A DNA stretch of 64,000 nucleotides from an uncultured Erythrobacter sp. (GCA_947499505.1 CANMOQ010000002.1:620001-684000); one strand, 5' to 3'. Counted from the stretch's first letter, positions 47,386-57,912 are shown. Notes: generated by a model not told the origin, from the letters alone. Translations and numbers: made by a program.

Positions 47386-48219
47386 ATGATTGTCACACGA
47401 TTTGCCCCTAGCCCCAATGGACACTTGCACCTTGGCCATGCCTATTCTGCGATCACCGCGCATGATTTGGCAAAGGAAGCCGGGGGCACATTTTTGCTCA
47501 GGATTGAGGATATCGACGGTGCCCGATCGCGGCCAGACCTGGCGGATGAATTTCGCCGTGATCTCGACTGGCTTGGACTGGAATGGCAGGAAGTAGCACC
47601 GCAGTCGCAGCGCATTGAAAGCTACCAAGCCGCTGCGCAGAAATTGAAGGACGTAGGGCTGCTCTACCCGTGCACATGCACGCGATCAGAGATTCAGCGC
47701 GCTCAGCAGGCGGCTGGGATAGAAGGCGGACTTTATCCCGGAACGTGCAAAGGGCGAGACGATCTCGACTTGGAGAAGCCGCATTGTCTGCGGCTCGATC
47801 TGGACAAAGCAATGGCCGGCGTCGGCGAATTGATCTGGACGGATGAGCATGCCGGATCGGTAATGGTCGATCCGCGCGATTTTGGTGACGTCGTGATTAT
47901 GCGCAAGGATGAGCCTGCGAGCTATCATTTAGCCGCCACGCTCGATGATGCAGCGGATGGGGTGACTTTGGTAACCCGCGGCTCTGACCTCTTTCCTGCG
48001 ACGCATATTCACCGCCTGTTGCAAGAGCTGCTGGGCCTGCCGGTACCGCATTGGCACCATCACCAACTTCTGCTCGACGAGCAAGGCAAGAAGCTTGCGA
48101 AACGGCGCGGTTCGCCTTCGCTTGCGAACATGCGAGAGCAGAGTGAGGACGGTCTCTTGCTGGCAGAGCAATTGCGGTTGCAACGTTTGCCGGGTGGCAT
48201 CTCACTGGAAAGCGCCTAA
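47386..48219 (+). CDS. gluQ: Glutamyl-Q tRNA(Asp) synthetase
   Basis: Transfers activated glutamate onto queuosine at the wobble position of tRNA-Asp; a truncated GluRS paralogue lacking the anticodon domain. The 277-residue sequence shows the HIGH-like APSPNGHLHLGHAYSA, the zinc-site Cys in CTCTR and YPGTC, and the KMSKS equivalent KKLAKRRG. Queuosine synthesis gene queC is also in this window. It starts an operon: HIG1-like gene 9 bp on, then a cobalamin adenosyltransferase. Confidence 0.95.
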   Translation: MIVTRFAPSPNGHLHLGHAYSAITAHDLAKEAGGTFLLRIEDIDGARSRPDLADEFRRDLDWLGLEWQEVAPQSQRIESYQAAAQKLKDVGLLYPCTCTRSEIQRAQQAAGIEGGLYPGTCKGRDDLDLEKPHCLRLDLDKAMAGVGELIWTDEHAGSVMVDPRDFGDVVIMRKDEPASYHLAATLDDAADGVTLVTRGSDLFPATHIHRLLQELLGLPVPHWHHHQLLLDEQGKKLAKRRGSPSLANMREQSEDGLLLAEQLRLQRLPGGISLESA

Positions 48220-48228
48220 ATACTGCGT

Positions 48229-48459
48229 ATGACATATTTTCTTATAGCCGTTCTGGCCGTCCTCAGCGTTCTGGTGCTTGTGTCACTCGTTCGCGGTATT
48301 ATCGCTTTCCTGAAGACGACGAAGATCGATCTGGAGACGGGTGAGGGCGAAACCGCCACCGATATGCAATTGCTCCAAAACAAAGCGATGTTTGCGCGGA
48401 TCAAATATCAGGCGCTGGCCATTTTGGTTGTTGCGATCATTTTGGTCGTGGCCCGCTAG
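48229..48459 (+). CDS. HIG1-domain (twin transmembrane) protein
   Basis: A 76-residue inner-membrane protein with two hydrophobic helices (about 3-27 and 60-75) joined by a charged loop carrying LQNKAMFARIKYQALA, the HIG1_N signature. In mitochondria such proteins assist cytochrome oxidase supercomplexes; the bacterial homologues are probably respiratory-chain helpers (inference). It sits between gluQ (9 bp) and the adenosyltransferase (24 bp). Confidence 0.85.
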   Translation: MTYFLIAVLAVLSVLVLVSLVRGIIAFLKTTKIDLETGEGETATDMQLLQNKAMFARIKYQALAILVVAIILVVAR

Positions 48460-48483
48460 GTCAGTCCAGCGGCGCAAAGAGAC

Positions 48484-49059
48484 ATGGTAAAACTCAACAA
48501 GATTTATACCCGCACAGGGGACGATGGCACCACCGGCCTAGTTGATGGCTCCCGTGCGGCAAAGCACTCGTCACGAATCTCGGCCATTGGCCGCGTGGAT
48601 GAAACCAACAGCGCGATTGGCCTTGCGGCCTGCCAGTTGGCTCAGGGACCGCATAAGCGGCTCCTTACTCGGGCTCAGAACGATCTGTTTGATCTCGGCG
48701 CTGACCTCGCCACTCCGAGCGAAGACGGTGATTTTACGCCGTCAGAAATGGTTCTTCGTATTGTCCCTGCTCAAGTGACTTGGCTCGAAGATCAGATTGA
48801 TGGTCTCAATGAAAAGCTTGAGCCGCTGACAAGCTTCGTGCTCCCCGGTGGCAGCGAAGCCGCCGCGCGCACCCATGTTGCCCGCGCTTCGGCTCGTGCG
48901 GCTGAGCGGGCGATGACCCGGCTTTCAGAGCATAATGCCGTGAACCCCTCAGCGCTCGCTTATATTAACCGTCTGTCCGATTGCTTGTTCGTGCTGGCCC
49001 GCGTGCTCAACGACAACGGCCGCGCTGATGTTAAATGGGTGCCAGGAGCTAATCGCTAG
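48484..49059 (+). CDS. Cob(I)alamin adenosyltransferase, PduO type
   Basis: Adds the 5'-deoxyadenosyl group to cob(I)alamin or cob(I)yrinic acid diamide, forming coenzyme B12. The N-terminal KLNKIYTRTGDDGTTGL, the central FVLPGGSEAAARTHVARASARAAER and the late LNRLSDCLFVLAR mark the PduO family (191 residues, normal). It precedes a hydroxyacyl-CoA dehydrogenase in the same direction, which hints at a methylmalonyl-CoA or other B12-using pathway, not otherwise visible here. Confidence 0.94.
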   Translation: MVKLNKIYTRTGDDGTTGLVDGSRAAKHSSRISAIGRVDETNSAIGLAACQLAQGPHKRLLTRAQNDLFDLGADLATPSEDGDFTPSEMVLRIVPAQVTWLEDQIDGLNEKLEPLTSFVLPGGSEAAARTHVARASARAAERAMTRLSEHNAVNPSALAYINRLSDCLFVLARVLNDNGRADVKWVPGANR

Positions 49060-49118
49060 CCAAGCGTGAATTGCGCCGCTAACACGCGCTCTTTGCTGCA
49101 CTTGCGAAGGGATCATTC

Positions 49119-49988
49119 ATGCGGACAATAGCGGTCATCGGAGCCGGGCAGATGGGCACCGGCATTGCTCAAACCATTGCTCAGCATGGCATGCCGGTGA
49201 TGCTGTCTGACGTGGATTTGGCCCGCGCTGAAGCTGGCAAGGCCGCGATTGAAAAGGCTCTTGTTAAGCTCGTTGGGCGCGGAAAGATCGAAGCGGACGC
49301 AGCCGAAACTTTGCTTACCAAGGTCACCCCAATTGGCGAATATGAGCCTATGAGCGATGCGGGTCTGATTATTGAGGCCGCGACAGAGCAAGAAGCGATC
49401 AAGCAAGCGATTTTCGAGCGCGCGGCCAAAGTCCTTGCAAGCGACGCGATCATGGCCAGCAACACCAGTTCTATCCCGATTACACGCATGGCGAATTACT
49501 CGCCCGATCCAGCGCGCTTTATCGGGCTGCACTTCTTCAACCCTGTGCCGGTAATGGGCCTGATTGAGGTTATCCCTGGTCTTGCGACCTCAAAGGATAC
49601 GACCGATCAAATCACGGCATTTGCCGAAGGTTTGGGCAAGGAAGTGGTCCTGAGCCAGGACGAGCCTGGCTTTGTCGTCAATCGCATCTTGCTGCCCATG
49701 ATCAACGAAGCGGTGTTTGTTCTGGGTCAGTCAACGGCTGGTATCGAAGACATCGACAAAGGGTGTCGTTTGGGTCTCAACCACCCGATGGGTCCCTTGC
49801 AACTTGCGGACTTTGTTGGGCTCGATACCTGTCTTGATATCATCAAGGTGCTCTACAAGACGACGCGGGATACGAAATATCGCCCTGCGCCTTTGCTCGT
49901 GAAATATGTAGAGGCGGGCTGGCTGGGCCGCAAAACCGGTCGCGGTTTCTATGACTATTCAGGCGAAGCGCCAGTTCCTACGCGGTAG
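49119..49988 (+). CDS. hbd: 3-hydroxybutyryl-CoA dehydrogenase
   Basis: NAD(P)-dependent oxidation or reduction of 3-hydroxyacyl-CoA in short-chain fatty acid or polyhydroxybutyrate metabolism. The nucleotide-binding [16 protein letters not shown] at residues 4-19, catalytic-His region [17 protein letters not shown] and the C-terminal [17 protein letters not shown] are all present. The 289-residue length fits the single-domain enzyme. It lies 59 bp downstream of the adenosyltransferase and is the last plus-strand gene before the minus-strand mutS. Confidence 0.95.
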   Translation: MRTIAVIGAGQMGTGIAQTIAQHGMPVMLSDVDLARAEAGKAAIEKALVKLVGRGKIEADAAETLLTKVTPIGEYEPMSDAGLIIEAATEQEAIKQAIFERAAKVLASDAIMASNTSSIPITRMANYSPDPARFIGLHFFNPVPVMGLIEVIPGLATSKDTTDQITAFAEGLGKEVVLSQDEPGFVVNRILLPMINEAVFVLGQSTAGIEDIDKGCRLGLNHPMGPLQLADFVGLDTCLDIIKVLYKTTRDTKYRPAPLLVKYVEAGWLGRKTGRGFYDYSGEAPVPTR

Positions 49989-50003
49989 GTGCCGAGGGCG
50001 AAA

Positions 50004-50450
50004 TTACTCTTCTTCCGTTCCGATTCGAACGTTTTCGCTTACTCGGATTGGCAGTCCACCATTTGGCGGCGATGGATTGCCGCTTATCTTCACAGAACCA
50101 CTATTGATACTGTTGGATGCACGGCTAGGTCGTCTCGCTGATGGCCCTTCTTCGGCTGTAGCTTCAAAGCTGACCCCGCCAGCTGCATCATCGCTGCTCG
50201 GCGAGGGATCAAAACCGTTCGTATCATCGATAAGCTCTTCATCCGGTGCGAAATCAGCAATTACAGGCTGTTCATTCTGCGCAACCTGCTTTTCGCCTTT
50301 CTCGCTATCTTCGCTCGCCTGTTGCTCGCTCGCGCCTTCATCAACATTGGTAGGTGCAGACAGAGAGCCAGCAAAAATGGCGACACCGAGAATGACCGCG
50401 CCAGCAAAGCCGAGTGCAACCTTGTGATTTTGGAATGGAGATACCGACAT
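50004..50450 (-). CDS. Membrane-anchored hypothetical protein, low complexity
   Basis: A 148-residue protein with a short cytoplasmic head, one membrane segment (about 11-31) and a low-complexity extracytoplasmic tail rich in Glu, Asp, Ser, Ala and Gln, ending in an RVSENVRIGTEEE stretch. No domain is recognised. It lies between hbd (convergent, 15 bp) and mutS (same strand, 26 bp upstream). The tail is probably disordered. Confidence 0.65.
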   Translation of the reverse strand: MSVSPFQNHKVALGFAGAVILGVAIFAGSLSAPTNVDEGASEQQASEDSEKGEKQVAQNEQPVIADFAPDEELIDDTNGFDPSPSSDDAAGGVSFEATAEEGPSARRPSRASNSINSGSVKISGNPSPPNGGLPIRVSENVRIGTEEE

Positions 50451-50476
50451 AGCGCTAAAGCATTACCGAAGCTTGG

Positions 50477-53113
50477 TTAAGGTTTGGTGGACGTCAACTC
50501 GCGCTTCAAATTGTATAGAAAATCTAACGCTTCTCGCGGTGACAAAGCATCAAGATCCGCGCTTTCCAATTTCTCTTGCAGGATATCGCCGGGTTCGAGC
50601 ATTTTGGGTTCGTCGGCTTGCGCGGCGTTCGCGAACAGCGGCAGCTCGCCCAGACCCGCGGCTATGCCCCCCGTTTCTGCACGGGCCGCCTCCAGTTTTT
50701 GCAGCACTTGCTTGGCTCGCTTCACAACCGGAGCAGGGACGCCCGCCAGTTTAGCGACGGCAAGACCGTAAGAGCGGTCGGCCGGACCTTCAGATACCTC
50801 GTGGAGCAGCACCAGATCGCCCTTCCACTCCCGCGCCTTTACATGGTGCAAGGACAGAGCTTCGCAGCTATCGGCAAGGCGAGCGAGTTCGTGATAATGG
50901 GTGGCGAACAAGCAGCGGCAAGCAATCTTGGAATGCACCGCCTCGACGACTGACCAGGCGAGAGCCAAGCCATCGTAGGTCGATGTTCCGCGGCCCACCT
51001 CATCCAGAATAACAAAGCTGCGCTCGGTCGCCTGCGAGAGGATTGCGGCAGTTTCGACCATCTCCACCATAAACGTAGAGCGGCCTCTTGCGAGATTGTC
51101 TGACGCGCCAACACGACTGAAGAGCCTATCGACTAGGCCAATTCTGGCTGCTTGTGCTGGAACATATCCGCCCGATTGCGCTATCAACACGATCAGCGCG
51201 TTTTGTCTCAGGAAGGTCGATTTACCACCCATATTCGGACCGCCAATAAGCCATAGGCGGTCTTGCTGGGTCAGATTGCAATCGTTCGCGACAAAGCGGT
51301 CATTGGTCCTAGCCAAGGCGGCCTCAACCACGGGGTGGCGGCCAGCGGTGATTGCAAGTTCGGTCGTATCGACGATCTCAGGCTTGCACCAATCACCCTC
51401 AGTCGCTCGCTCCGCTTGACCGGCTGCAACGTCAATCCGGGCCAGCGCTGCTGCCGTTTGCGCAATCGTTTGTTGCGACGCAATCACGGCACTGGTCAAT
51501 TCTTCAAAATGCGCTTCTTCAGCGGTTAATGCGCGGCCGCCAGCCTCAGCAATCCGGGTTGCTTCTTCGTGCAGAGACACCGAATTGAACCGCACGGCAC
51601 CTTTCATCGTCTGCCGGTGGGTGAAACCGCTGTCCTGCTCCATCAGAAGGTCGCCATGGCGGCTGGGCACCTCAATGAAATAGCCAAGAACACCGTTGTG
51701 CTTGATCTTGAGCGACGCAATTCCAGTCTCTTCGCGGTATCGTGCTTCCATTGCGGCGATCGCTTTGCGCGCATTGCCAGAGACTTGTCGCAGCTCGTCC
51801 AATCCGGCGTCATAGCCATCAGCGATATAGCCGCCACCAGAACGCTCTGTCGGAGGGGCGGCAACAAGCGCGCTGGTGAGCAAATCCACCAGGGCGCTGT
51901 GGCCAGTGAGATGTGGCATGAGCTGCTTAAGCAGGCCCGGGTGATCGCTTTGTCTCTTCAGCGTCTCATGAAGCAGCCGGGCATCCCTTAGACCATCGCG
52001 CACCTGACCCAGATCACGCGGACTTCCTCTGCCAGCAACCACTCGGCCTAAGGCACGGCCAATATCGGGCAGGGCGCGCAGAGCCCCACGTAGGTCCGCG
52101 CGGTCAATAGGCTGGCTGTGCCAGAACTCAACTAGGGACAGCCGCTCTTCAATCGCGGATTTGTCAAGCAAAGGTGAGCCCAAGTCTTCCGCCAATTGCC
52201 GAGCGCCAGCTCCGGTTACGCAGCGATCTATTGCCGCGATTAGGCTGCCGCTGCGCGAGCCGTCTTGGGACTGCAAGATCTCGAGGCTCGCACGGGTTGC
52301 CTCATCCATCACCATGCCCTCAGCACCGCGCCGCGAGACTGGCGGGAGGAGCATGGGCAGATTGCCGCGGCCTACATGTTCAAGATAGCTAACCAGACCG
52401 GCTGCCGCTGCCAGCATGGCGCGCGAAAAATCGCCAAACCCATCCAATGTCGCAACGCCGTGCAGCTTGCGCAGCCGTTCCGAGCCATCGTCGCTTGAAA
52501 AACCACCTTTTGGCCGAGATGTGAATTCATCCGGGCCATGCGCCCAGTCTTCTGGCGCAACGATTTCGTTCGCGCCAAGTCGGGCCAAATATGCACCCAG
52601 CATATCTGGCGTGCATTCCTCTAGCACCACTATGCCTGTAGAAATGTCGCAGCTGGCCAAACCAATCGCGCCGCGTACGTCCGCCAGAGCAACGAGCAGA
52701 TTTGCATTGCGCGGTTCCAGCAAGGCCTCTTCGGTAAGCGTCCCAGCGGTGACAAAACGCACAATGTCGCGCTTCACGAGCGCTTTAGAAGAAGGAGTGC
52801 CTTCCTTCTTGGCCCGAATTTTGGCCTCTTCGGGCGTTTCCACCTGCTCTGCAATGGCGACCCGGCAGCCGCCTTTGATCAAGCGTGCGAGGTAACTGTC
52901 TGCAGAGTGAACCGGAACGCCGCACATTGGCACTGGCTCACCGCCATGCTCTCCTCGCGTGGTGAGGGCGATATCGAGAATGGTCGATGCGGTCTTGGCG
53001 TCATCGAAGAACAGCTCGAAAAAATCGCCCATCCGATAGAACAGCAAGCAGTCTCCCGCCTCTTGTTTGAGGGAGAGAAATTGCTCCATCATTGGTGTCG
53101 TTTTTCCAGCCAT
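50477..53113 (-). CDS. mutS: DNA mismatch repair protein MutS
   Basis: Recognises mismatches and starts repair; 878 residues, normal length. Near the N-terminus GDFFELF provides the Phe-x-Glu mismatch-wedge motif. The ATPase domain has Walker A GPNMGGKSTFLRQ, the conserved segment ILDEVGRGTSTYDG and ATHYHEL. The C-terminal helix-turn-helix dimer region is at the end. ATG 53113 is about 117 bp upstream of maeB's start on the opposite strand. It is an intact core gene. Confidence 0.98.
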   Translation of the reverse strand: MAGKTTPMMEQFLSLKQEAGDCLLFYRMGDFFELFFDDAKTASTILDIALTTRGEHGGEPVPMCGVPVHSADSYLARLIKGGCRVAIAEQVETPEEAKIRAKKEGTPSSKALVKRDIVRFVTAGTLTEEALLEPRNANLLVALADVRGAIGLASCDISTGIVVLEECTPDMLGAYLARLGANEIVAPEDWAHGPDEFTSRPKGGFSSDDGSERLRKLHGVATLDGFGDFSRAMLAAAAGLVSYLEHVGRGNLPMLLPPVSRRGAEGMVMDEATRASLEILQSQDGSRSGSLIAAIDRCVTGAGARQLAEDLGSPLLDKSAIEERLSLVEFWHSQPIDRADLRGALRALPDIGRALGRVVAGRGSPRDLGQVRDGLRDARLLHETLKRQSDHPGLLKQLMPHLTGHSALVDLLTSALVAAPPTERSGGGYIADGYDAGLDELRQVSGNARKAIAAMEARYREETGIASLKIKHNGVLGYFIEVPSRHGDLLMEQDSGFTHRQTMKGAVRFNSVSLHEEATRIAEAGGRALTAEEAHFEELTSAVIASQQTIAQTAAALARIDVAAGQAERATEGDWCKPEIVDTTELAITAGRHPVVEAALARTNDRFVANDCNLTQQDRLWLIGGPNMGGKSTFLRQNALIVLIAQSGGYVPAQAARIGLVDRLFSRVGASDNLARGRSTFMVEMVETAAILSQATERSFVILDEVGRGTSTYDGLALAWSVVEAVHSKIACRCLFATHYHELARLADSCEALSLHHVKAREWKGDLVLLHEVSEGPADRSYGLAVAKLAGVPAPVVKRAKQVLQKLEAARAETGGIAAGLGELPLFANAAQADEPKMLEPGDILQEKLESADLDALSPREALDFLYNLKRELTSTKP

Positions 53114-53230
53114 GGATAAGGCCTAGCTACCCCTGCAGCGATTCGGAACGGTTCCTAGGTCCCTTTCCCCTATCGTTTGCATCGTTAGGTCGCTAAGCGC
53201 AGCGTAGAAATCGATTTGGGAGACCTCCAG

Positions 53231-55492
53231 ATGGCCGATGATCGGCAAGTCACATTCACGACCCGCGAAGCCCTGTTTTATCACGAGACAATCCGCCCGG
53301 GCAAAATTGAAATTGTGGCGTCAAAGCCGATGGCGTCTCAGCGCGATCTCAGTCTCGCTTATTCACCAGGAGTTGCTGCGCCGGTTGAAGCGATTGCCGC
53401 TGATCCCAGTCTCGCGGCCCGCTACACTGCTCGGTCAAATCTCGTTGCGGTCATTTCTAATGGCACCGCGATCCTCGGGCTCGGCAATCTTGGTGCGCTG
53501 GCTTCAAAGCCGGTGATGGAGGGCAAGGCGGTCCTGTTTAAACGTTTTGCTGATGTGGATTCGATTGATATCGAACTCGCGACCGAAGACCCTCAGGCGT
53601 TCGTCGATGCCGTTGCATTGATGGAACCTACCTTTGGCGGGATCAATCTCGAAGATATCAAGGCGCCTGAGTGCTTTATCATCGAGCAGGCGCTGCGCGA
53701 GCGGATGAACATCCCTGTGATGCATGATGACCAGCACGGCACCGCGATTATTGCTGCGGCTGGTCTGATCAATGCCTGTCATTTGACCGGACGAGACCTC
53801 AAAGACACCCGAATGGTTGTGAACGGGGCCGGCGCCTCAGCACTTGCCTGCACGGCGCTGATCAAGGCGATGGGAATTCCGCATGAAAACGTGATCGTAT
53901 GCGATCGCAGCGGTCCGATCACTCCCGGCCGCGAGAAAGTGGACCAGTGGAAGAGCGCACACGCGGTTGAAACGGATGCGACTAATCTGGAAGAGGCTTT
54001 GGTCGGAGCTGACATTTTCCTCGGTTTGTCGGCAGCTGGCGCTTTGAAGCCGGAATGGGTGAAGAGGATGGCGGACAAGCCCATCATCTTTGCCATGGCG
54101 AACCCAACGCCCGAGATTATGCCAGATGAGGCGCAAGCGGTGCGTCCAGATGCGATTATCGCAACAGGCCGGTCTGACTTTCCGAACCAGGTGAACAATG
54201 TGCTCGGCTTCCCATTCATTTTCCGCGGCGCCCTCGACGTGCAGGCCACCACAATCAACGAGGAAATGAAAATCGCTGCGGCCAATGCGATTGCTGAACT
54301 GGCGCGCAAGCAAGTGCCCGAAGAGGTGTCTAGCGCCTATGGCAAGAACCAGAAGTTCGGCAAAGACTACATTATTCCGGCGCCGTTTGATCCGCGTCTG
54401 ATTGAGGTGGTCTCGTCCGCGGTCGCAAAGGCCGCAATGGATTCTGGTGTCGCGCAGGCTAGGATTGAAGACCTTGACGCCTATCGCCATGCGCTGAAAT
54501 CGCGCCTCAATCCAACAACCGCTGTCCTCACGGGAACTTACAACGAGGCGAAAGCCAATCCGAAGCGGATGGTGTTCGCCGAGGCGGAAGAGGATGTGGT
54601 TCTGCGCGCGGCCATTCAGTTCCGCGATTTCGGATATGGCACCCCGGTCTTGGTGGGCCGTACGAAAGCGGTAGTCGACAAGCTGCATCAATTGTCGGTG
54701 TCTGATCCGGGTAGCTTTGAAATTCAGAACTCCGCGGCCTCCGAACATGTCCCGGCGATGGTAGACTATCTCTACAAGCGCCTTCAGCGTAAAGGCTACA
54801 CAGAGCGCGATGTCCGCCGGATGGTGAATCAAGAACGTAACGTCTTTGCGGCTCTGCTCGTCGCGTTGGGGCACGGGGATGGGATGATCTCTGGCCTAAC
54901 CCGGACATTCGCGCAGACGGCCCGTGAAGTGAACCTGGTGCTCGACAAAAAGCCGGGTGCATTGCCGTTTGGCGTGCATATGATGATCGGCAAGAACCAC
55001 ACGACGTTCCTCGCCGACACGACTATCAATGAGCGACCGGGCGCGGAAGAACTGGCGCATATCGCCAAGGAAACGGCCGCAGTGGCGCGGCGCATGGGGC
55101 ATGAGCCTCGGGTCGCCTTCCTTTCCTATTCGACATTCGGGAACCCGTCTGGCCAGTGGCTTGGCAATATTCGCGAAGCTGTTGCGATCCTCGACCGTGA
55201 AGACCCTGGCTTTGAGTATGAGGGCGAGATGGCGCCGGATGCGGCGCTCAATCCGAAGGTGATGGAGCTTTATCCGTTCAGCCGCCTATCTGCGCCTGCC
55301 AATGTGCTGATCATGCCAGGTCTGCAATCGGCCAATCTTTCCGCCAAATTGCTGAGAGAGCTGGCCGGCAATGACACGATCGGGCCAATGCTGATCGGCA
55401 TGGAAAAGCCGGTGCAGATCGTGCCGATGACCGCCATTGCGCCGGATGTTCTGACATTGGCCGTGCTCGCGAGTGCGGGTGTGGTGGGCTAG
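53231..55492 (+). CDS. maeB: NADP-dependent malic enzyme with C-terminal PTA-like domain
   Basis: Oxidative decarboxylation of malate to pyruvate, making NADPH. The 753-residue protein has an N-terminal malic domain (about 15-150, [16 protein letters not shown] and [13 protein letters not shown]), an NAD(P) domain (about 160-390, with [18 protein letters not shown]) and a C-terminal phosphotransacetylase-like domain (about 430-750) that in MaeB is regulatory. ATG 53231 is chosen over TTG 53216 since it has the better family start (MADDRQVTF). Probably monocistronic. Confidence 0.96.
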   Translation: MADDRQVTFTTREALFYHETIRPGKIEIVASKPMASQRDLSLAYSPGVAAPVEAIAADPSLAARYTARSNLVAVISNGTAILGLGNLGALASKPVMEGKAVLFKRFADVDSIDIELATEDPQAFVDAVALMEPTFGGINLEDIKAPECFIIEQALRERMNIPVMHDDQHGTAIIAAAGLINACHLTGRDLKDTRMVVNGAGASALACTALIKAMGIPHENVIVCDRSGPITPGREKVDQWKSAHAVETDATNLEEALVGADIFLGLSAAGALKPEWVKRMADKPIIFAMANPTPEIMPDEAQAVRPDAIIATGRSDFPNQVNNVLGFPFIFRGALDVQATTINEEMKIAAANAIAELARKQVPEEVSSAYGKNQKFGKDYIIPAPFDPRLIEVVSSAVAKAAMDSGVAQARIEDLDAYRHALKSRLNPTTAVLTGTYNEAKANPKRMVFAEAEEDVVLRAAIQFRDFGYGTPVLVGRTKAVVDKLHQLSVSDPGSFEIQNSAASEHVPAMVDYLYKRLQRKGYTERDVRRMVNQERNVFAALLVALGHGDGMISGLTRTFAQTAREVNLVLDKKPGALPFGVHMMIGKNHTTFLADTTINERPGAEELAHIAKETAAVARRMGHEPRVAFLSYSTFGNPSGQWLGNIREAVAILDREDPGFEYEGEMAPDAALNPKVMELYPFSRLSAPANVLIMPGLQSANLSAKLLRELAGNDTIGPMLIGMEKPVQIVPMTAIAPDVLTLAVLASAGVVG

Positions 55493-55500
55493 ACTCACAT

Positions 55501-56628
55501 ATGTCTAGTATCGCCTGCCAGCGAGATCGTTTCTCGATCCCGAGCGATGTGCATTATCTCAATTGCGCTTACATGGCGCCGCTATCGCACGAAGTGGTCC
55601 GAGCGATGGAGGATGCTTCACACCAAAAGGCAACGCCTTGGAGCATTAGTCCGGCGGACTTTTTCACACATAGCGAACATTTTCGGACGCGCGCGGCGCA
55701 GCTGGCAGACGTCAGCGCAGACAATGTGGCGATTGTGCCATCGGTCAGTTACGCTTTGGCAGTCGCGGCAAAGAATCTACCGCTTTCAAACGGGCAAGAG
55801 ATCGTAACTTTAGCCGATCAATTCCCGTCGAACATCTATATCTGGCGGGAATTGGCCAAGCAGTGTGGGGGAACGATCGTAACGGTGCAGCGCGATCAAG
55901 ACGCCGCTTGGACTGATGCTGTTCTCGGCGCCATTGGACCAGATACCGCCATTGTCGCAGTGCCGAATTGCCATTGGGTCGACGGGCGCATCGTCGATCT
56001 AGAAGCCGTTGGCGCGAAATGCCGTTCGGTCGGTGCGGCTTTGGTCCTCGACCTGACTCAATCGCTGGGCGCGATGCCGATCGACTTTGCCAAGGTGCAG
56101 CCGGATTTCGCCGTCGCGGCCTGCTACAAATGGCTAATGGGACCTTACGGCATCGGCATGCTGTATGTTGATCCGCGCCATCATGAAGGGGCGCTGCTGG
56201 AGCACAATTGGATCAACCGAGGCGGTTCGGAAGACTTTAACCGATTGGTTGACTACCGCGACGATTTTCAGCCTGGCGCGCGCCGTTTCGACATGGGTGA
56301 GAAATCCAATCCGCCTCAGCTTTTAGGGGCCAGTGCGGGCCTCGATTTTCTACTGGAGTTCGGTGTGGGTAGGATTGCTGAAACGCTTAGTGAGCTGACC
56401 AATGCCATTGCGGATGAGTCCAATAAGGCTGGGCTTACGGCAGCGCCAATCGGCGTGCGCGCCCCGCATTTCCTCTCCCTTGGCTTTCCTCAGGGCATTC
56501 CAGATGGTTTGCCTGAAAGGCTTGCGGCCAATCAGATCTTCGTTTCGCAGCGCGGAGATTCGCTGAGAGTGACGCCGCACCTTTACAACGATGAGGCTGA
56601 TATCGCCGCATTGTTGGCAGCGCTTTAG
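55501..56628 (+). CDS. Class V aminotransferase (isopenicillin-N-epimerase/kynureninase-like)
   Basis: PLP-dependent enzyme of 375 residues. The opening HYLNCAYMAPLS, the cofactor Asp region LVLDLTQSLGAMPIDF and the PLP Lys in AVAACYKWLMGPYGIGM mark the class V family. Substrate is unknown; cysteine desulfurase is unlikely since the specific Cys loop is missing. It starts 8 bp after maeB on the same strand and overlaps the convergent DUF917 gene by four bases at its end. Confidence 0.9.
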   Translation: MSSIACQRDRFSIPSDVHYLNCAYMAPLSHEVVRAMEDASHQKATPWSISPADFFTHSEHFRTRAAQLADVSADNVAIVPSVSYALAVAAKNLPLSNGQEIVTLADQFPSNIYIWRELAKQCGGTIVTVQRDQDAAWTDAVLGAIGPDTAIVAVPNCHWVDGRIVDLEAVGAKCRSVGAALVLDLTQSLGAMPIDFAKVQPDFAVAACYKWLMGPYGIGMLYVDPRHHEGALLEHNWINRGGSEDFNRLVDYRDDFQPGARRFDMGEKSNPPQLLGASAGLDFLLEFGVGRIAETLSELTNAIADESNKAGLTAAPIGVRAPHFLSLGFPQGIPDGLPERLAANQIFVSQRGDSLRVTPHLYNDEADIAALLAAL

Positions 56629-57857
56629 TCAATCAAATTTTCGATCGGAACATAGTCCAGATCATAACCGAAATAGCGCGGACTGAAGACCGCCAGACCC
56701 GCTTCGCCGCGCCAGATCGGATCGCTTCTAAAGCCCAGCACAGCAATAGATTGCCCATTCTCATAGCCCGGGTTGACCACTCCATCGCCGCTTTCGAGGT
56801 CGATCAGGCTGATAAGATCGGGGCATGTTGCGACGACGACGCCATCCCGGCGGGCGACGAGATGTTCGTTCTTTACGTCAGTTTCGAAGGATTGGCCTGC
56901 GAAATCGCCGGTTCCGGTCAGCATCACTTTGCCTTGGAGGAATCCGTCCTCATCGACCCATTCGGTGCCTGCGACCACGCCTGTGAACAGCAAGTAACCA
57001 TCACCAGCGGCGCGCGCGGCTTCGATAGGGTCATTACCGGCGGCCTTAGCCTCGCGCACCGCTTTGCCGATCGAAATCGCTAACGAGAGGCTGCCAGTCA
57101 CCAGCGTGCCTTCCGTTTTGGCTTGCTTACCTGTGATGGGCGAATCTGCGACGCCGCAGGCGCGGCTGACAACGGCCACACTTCGCAAGATGTCCTCCGC
57201 ACGCGTGGGATCGCCTAGAGTGCCGATCACCATCTGATCGCCAAATGGGGTGGCCGCGCCAATTGGTGTGAGCGGAACGCCTGCAACCTTTACCGAGTGC
57301 TGATTGATCTCTGGAACCGCGCGGCCAACCGTGTCGGCGTCCAGCGCGGGCACGCCCAGCCGCGCTGCGATTGAAAGACCTTCGGCCAGGCTTAGTGGGC
57401 CGATCTCTCCAAGGATGACGCCTGCAAACTTTTGATCCAGATGCCGCTCCAGTGCTTCGAACGCAGCTTGCACGGGCTCTTCGACCTGATTTTCGATGGC
57501 ATCGAGCCGCGCCTGCATGTCTTCACTTGTTGGCGCGAGGCTGGCCAAGCCATAGGGGCAGGCGACCCTGTCATCATCAGATAGTCCAGAAACGGGAATC
57601 GCGCTGAACTTGTGGCCAGCCGCTAGGTCCGAGGCGATCAACTCGCGTGCTTCGGAGAGACTACCGCCGCCACCCGTGCCGAGATAGGAGCTGCCGACCA
57701 GCGCATCTTCAAGCGCTTCCGCGTCTAGCAGCCTGCCGCCTTGATCGAGCGCAGCGGCGATCCGGTCACCGCCCGAATTGCTCGAGATCTCACTGCAAGC
57801 CGAAAGCGCTCCCGCGCCGATTGCCACTCCTGCCAGAAATTGTCGCCGCGCTACCAT
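56625..57857 (-). CDS. Tat-exported lipoprotein of the DUF917 family
   Basis: A 410-residue protein. The N-terminus has a twin-arginine signal ARRQFLAG and a lipobox LSAC (Cys at 21), so it should be folded in the cytoplasm, exported by Tat and lipid-anchored. The mature part is a DUF917 domain (S-methyl thiohydantoin desulfurase / hydantoinase-like), with SSYLGTGGGGSLSEARELIA near 56 and LDADTVGRAVPEI near 174. DUF917 proteins are usually cytoplasmic partners of hydantoinase/oxoprolinase genes, which are absent here. The Gly-rich and Asp-rich segments look intact. Function outside the cytoplasm is unknown. Confidence 0.85.
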   Translation of the reverse strand: MVARRQFLAGVAIGAGALSACSEISSNSGGDRIAAALDQGGRLLDAEALEDALVGSSYLGTGGGGSLSEARELIASDLAAGHKFSAIPVSGLSDDDRVACPYGLASLAPTSEDMQARLDAIENQVEEPVQAAFEALERHLDQKFAGVILGEIGPLSLAEGLSIAARLGVPALDADTVGRAVPEINQHSVKVAGVPLTPIGAATPFGDQMVIGTLGDPTRAEDILRSVAVVSRACGVADSPITGKQAKTEGTLVTGSLSLAISIGKAVREAKAAGNDPIEAARAAGDGYLLFTGVVAGTEWVDEDGFLQGKVMLTGTGDFAGQSFETDVKNEHLVARRDGVVVATCPDLISLIDLESGDGVVNPGYENGQSIAVLGFRSDPIWRGEAGLAVFSPRYFGYDLDYVPIENLID

Positions 57858-57912
57858 TTTGCCCCCTTAGGTTATGATCCAAGTCTGGCTCAGTGGAGCT
57901 ATGAAAGCAAAT

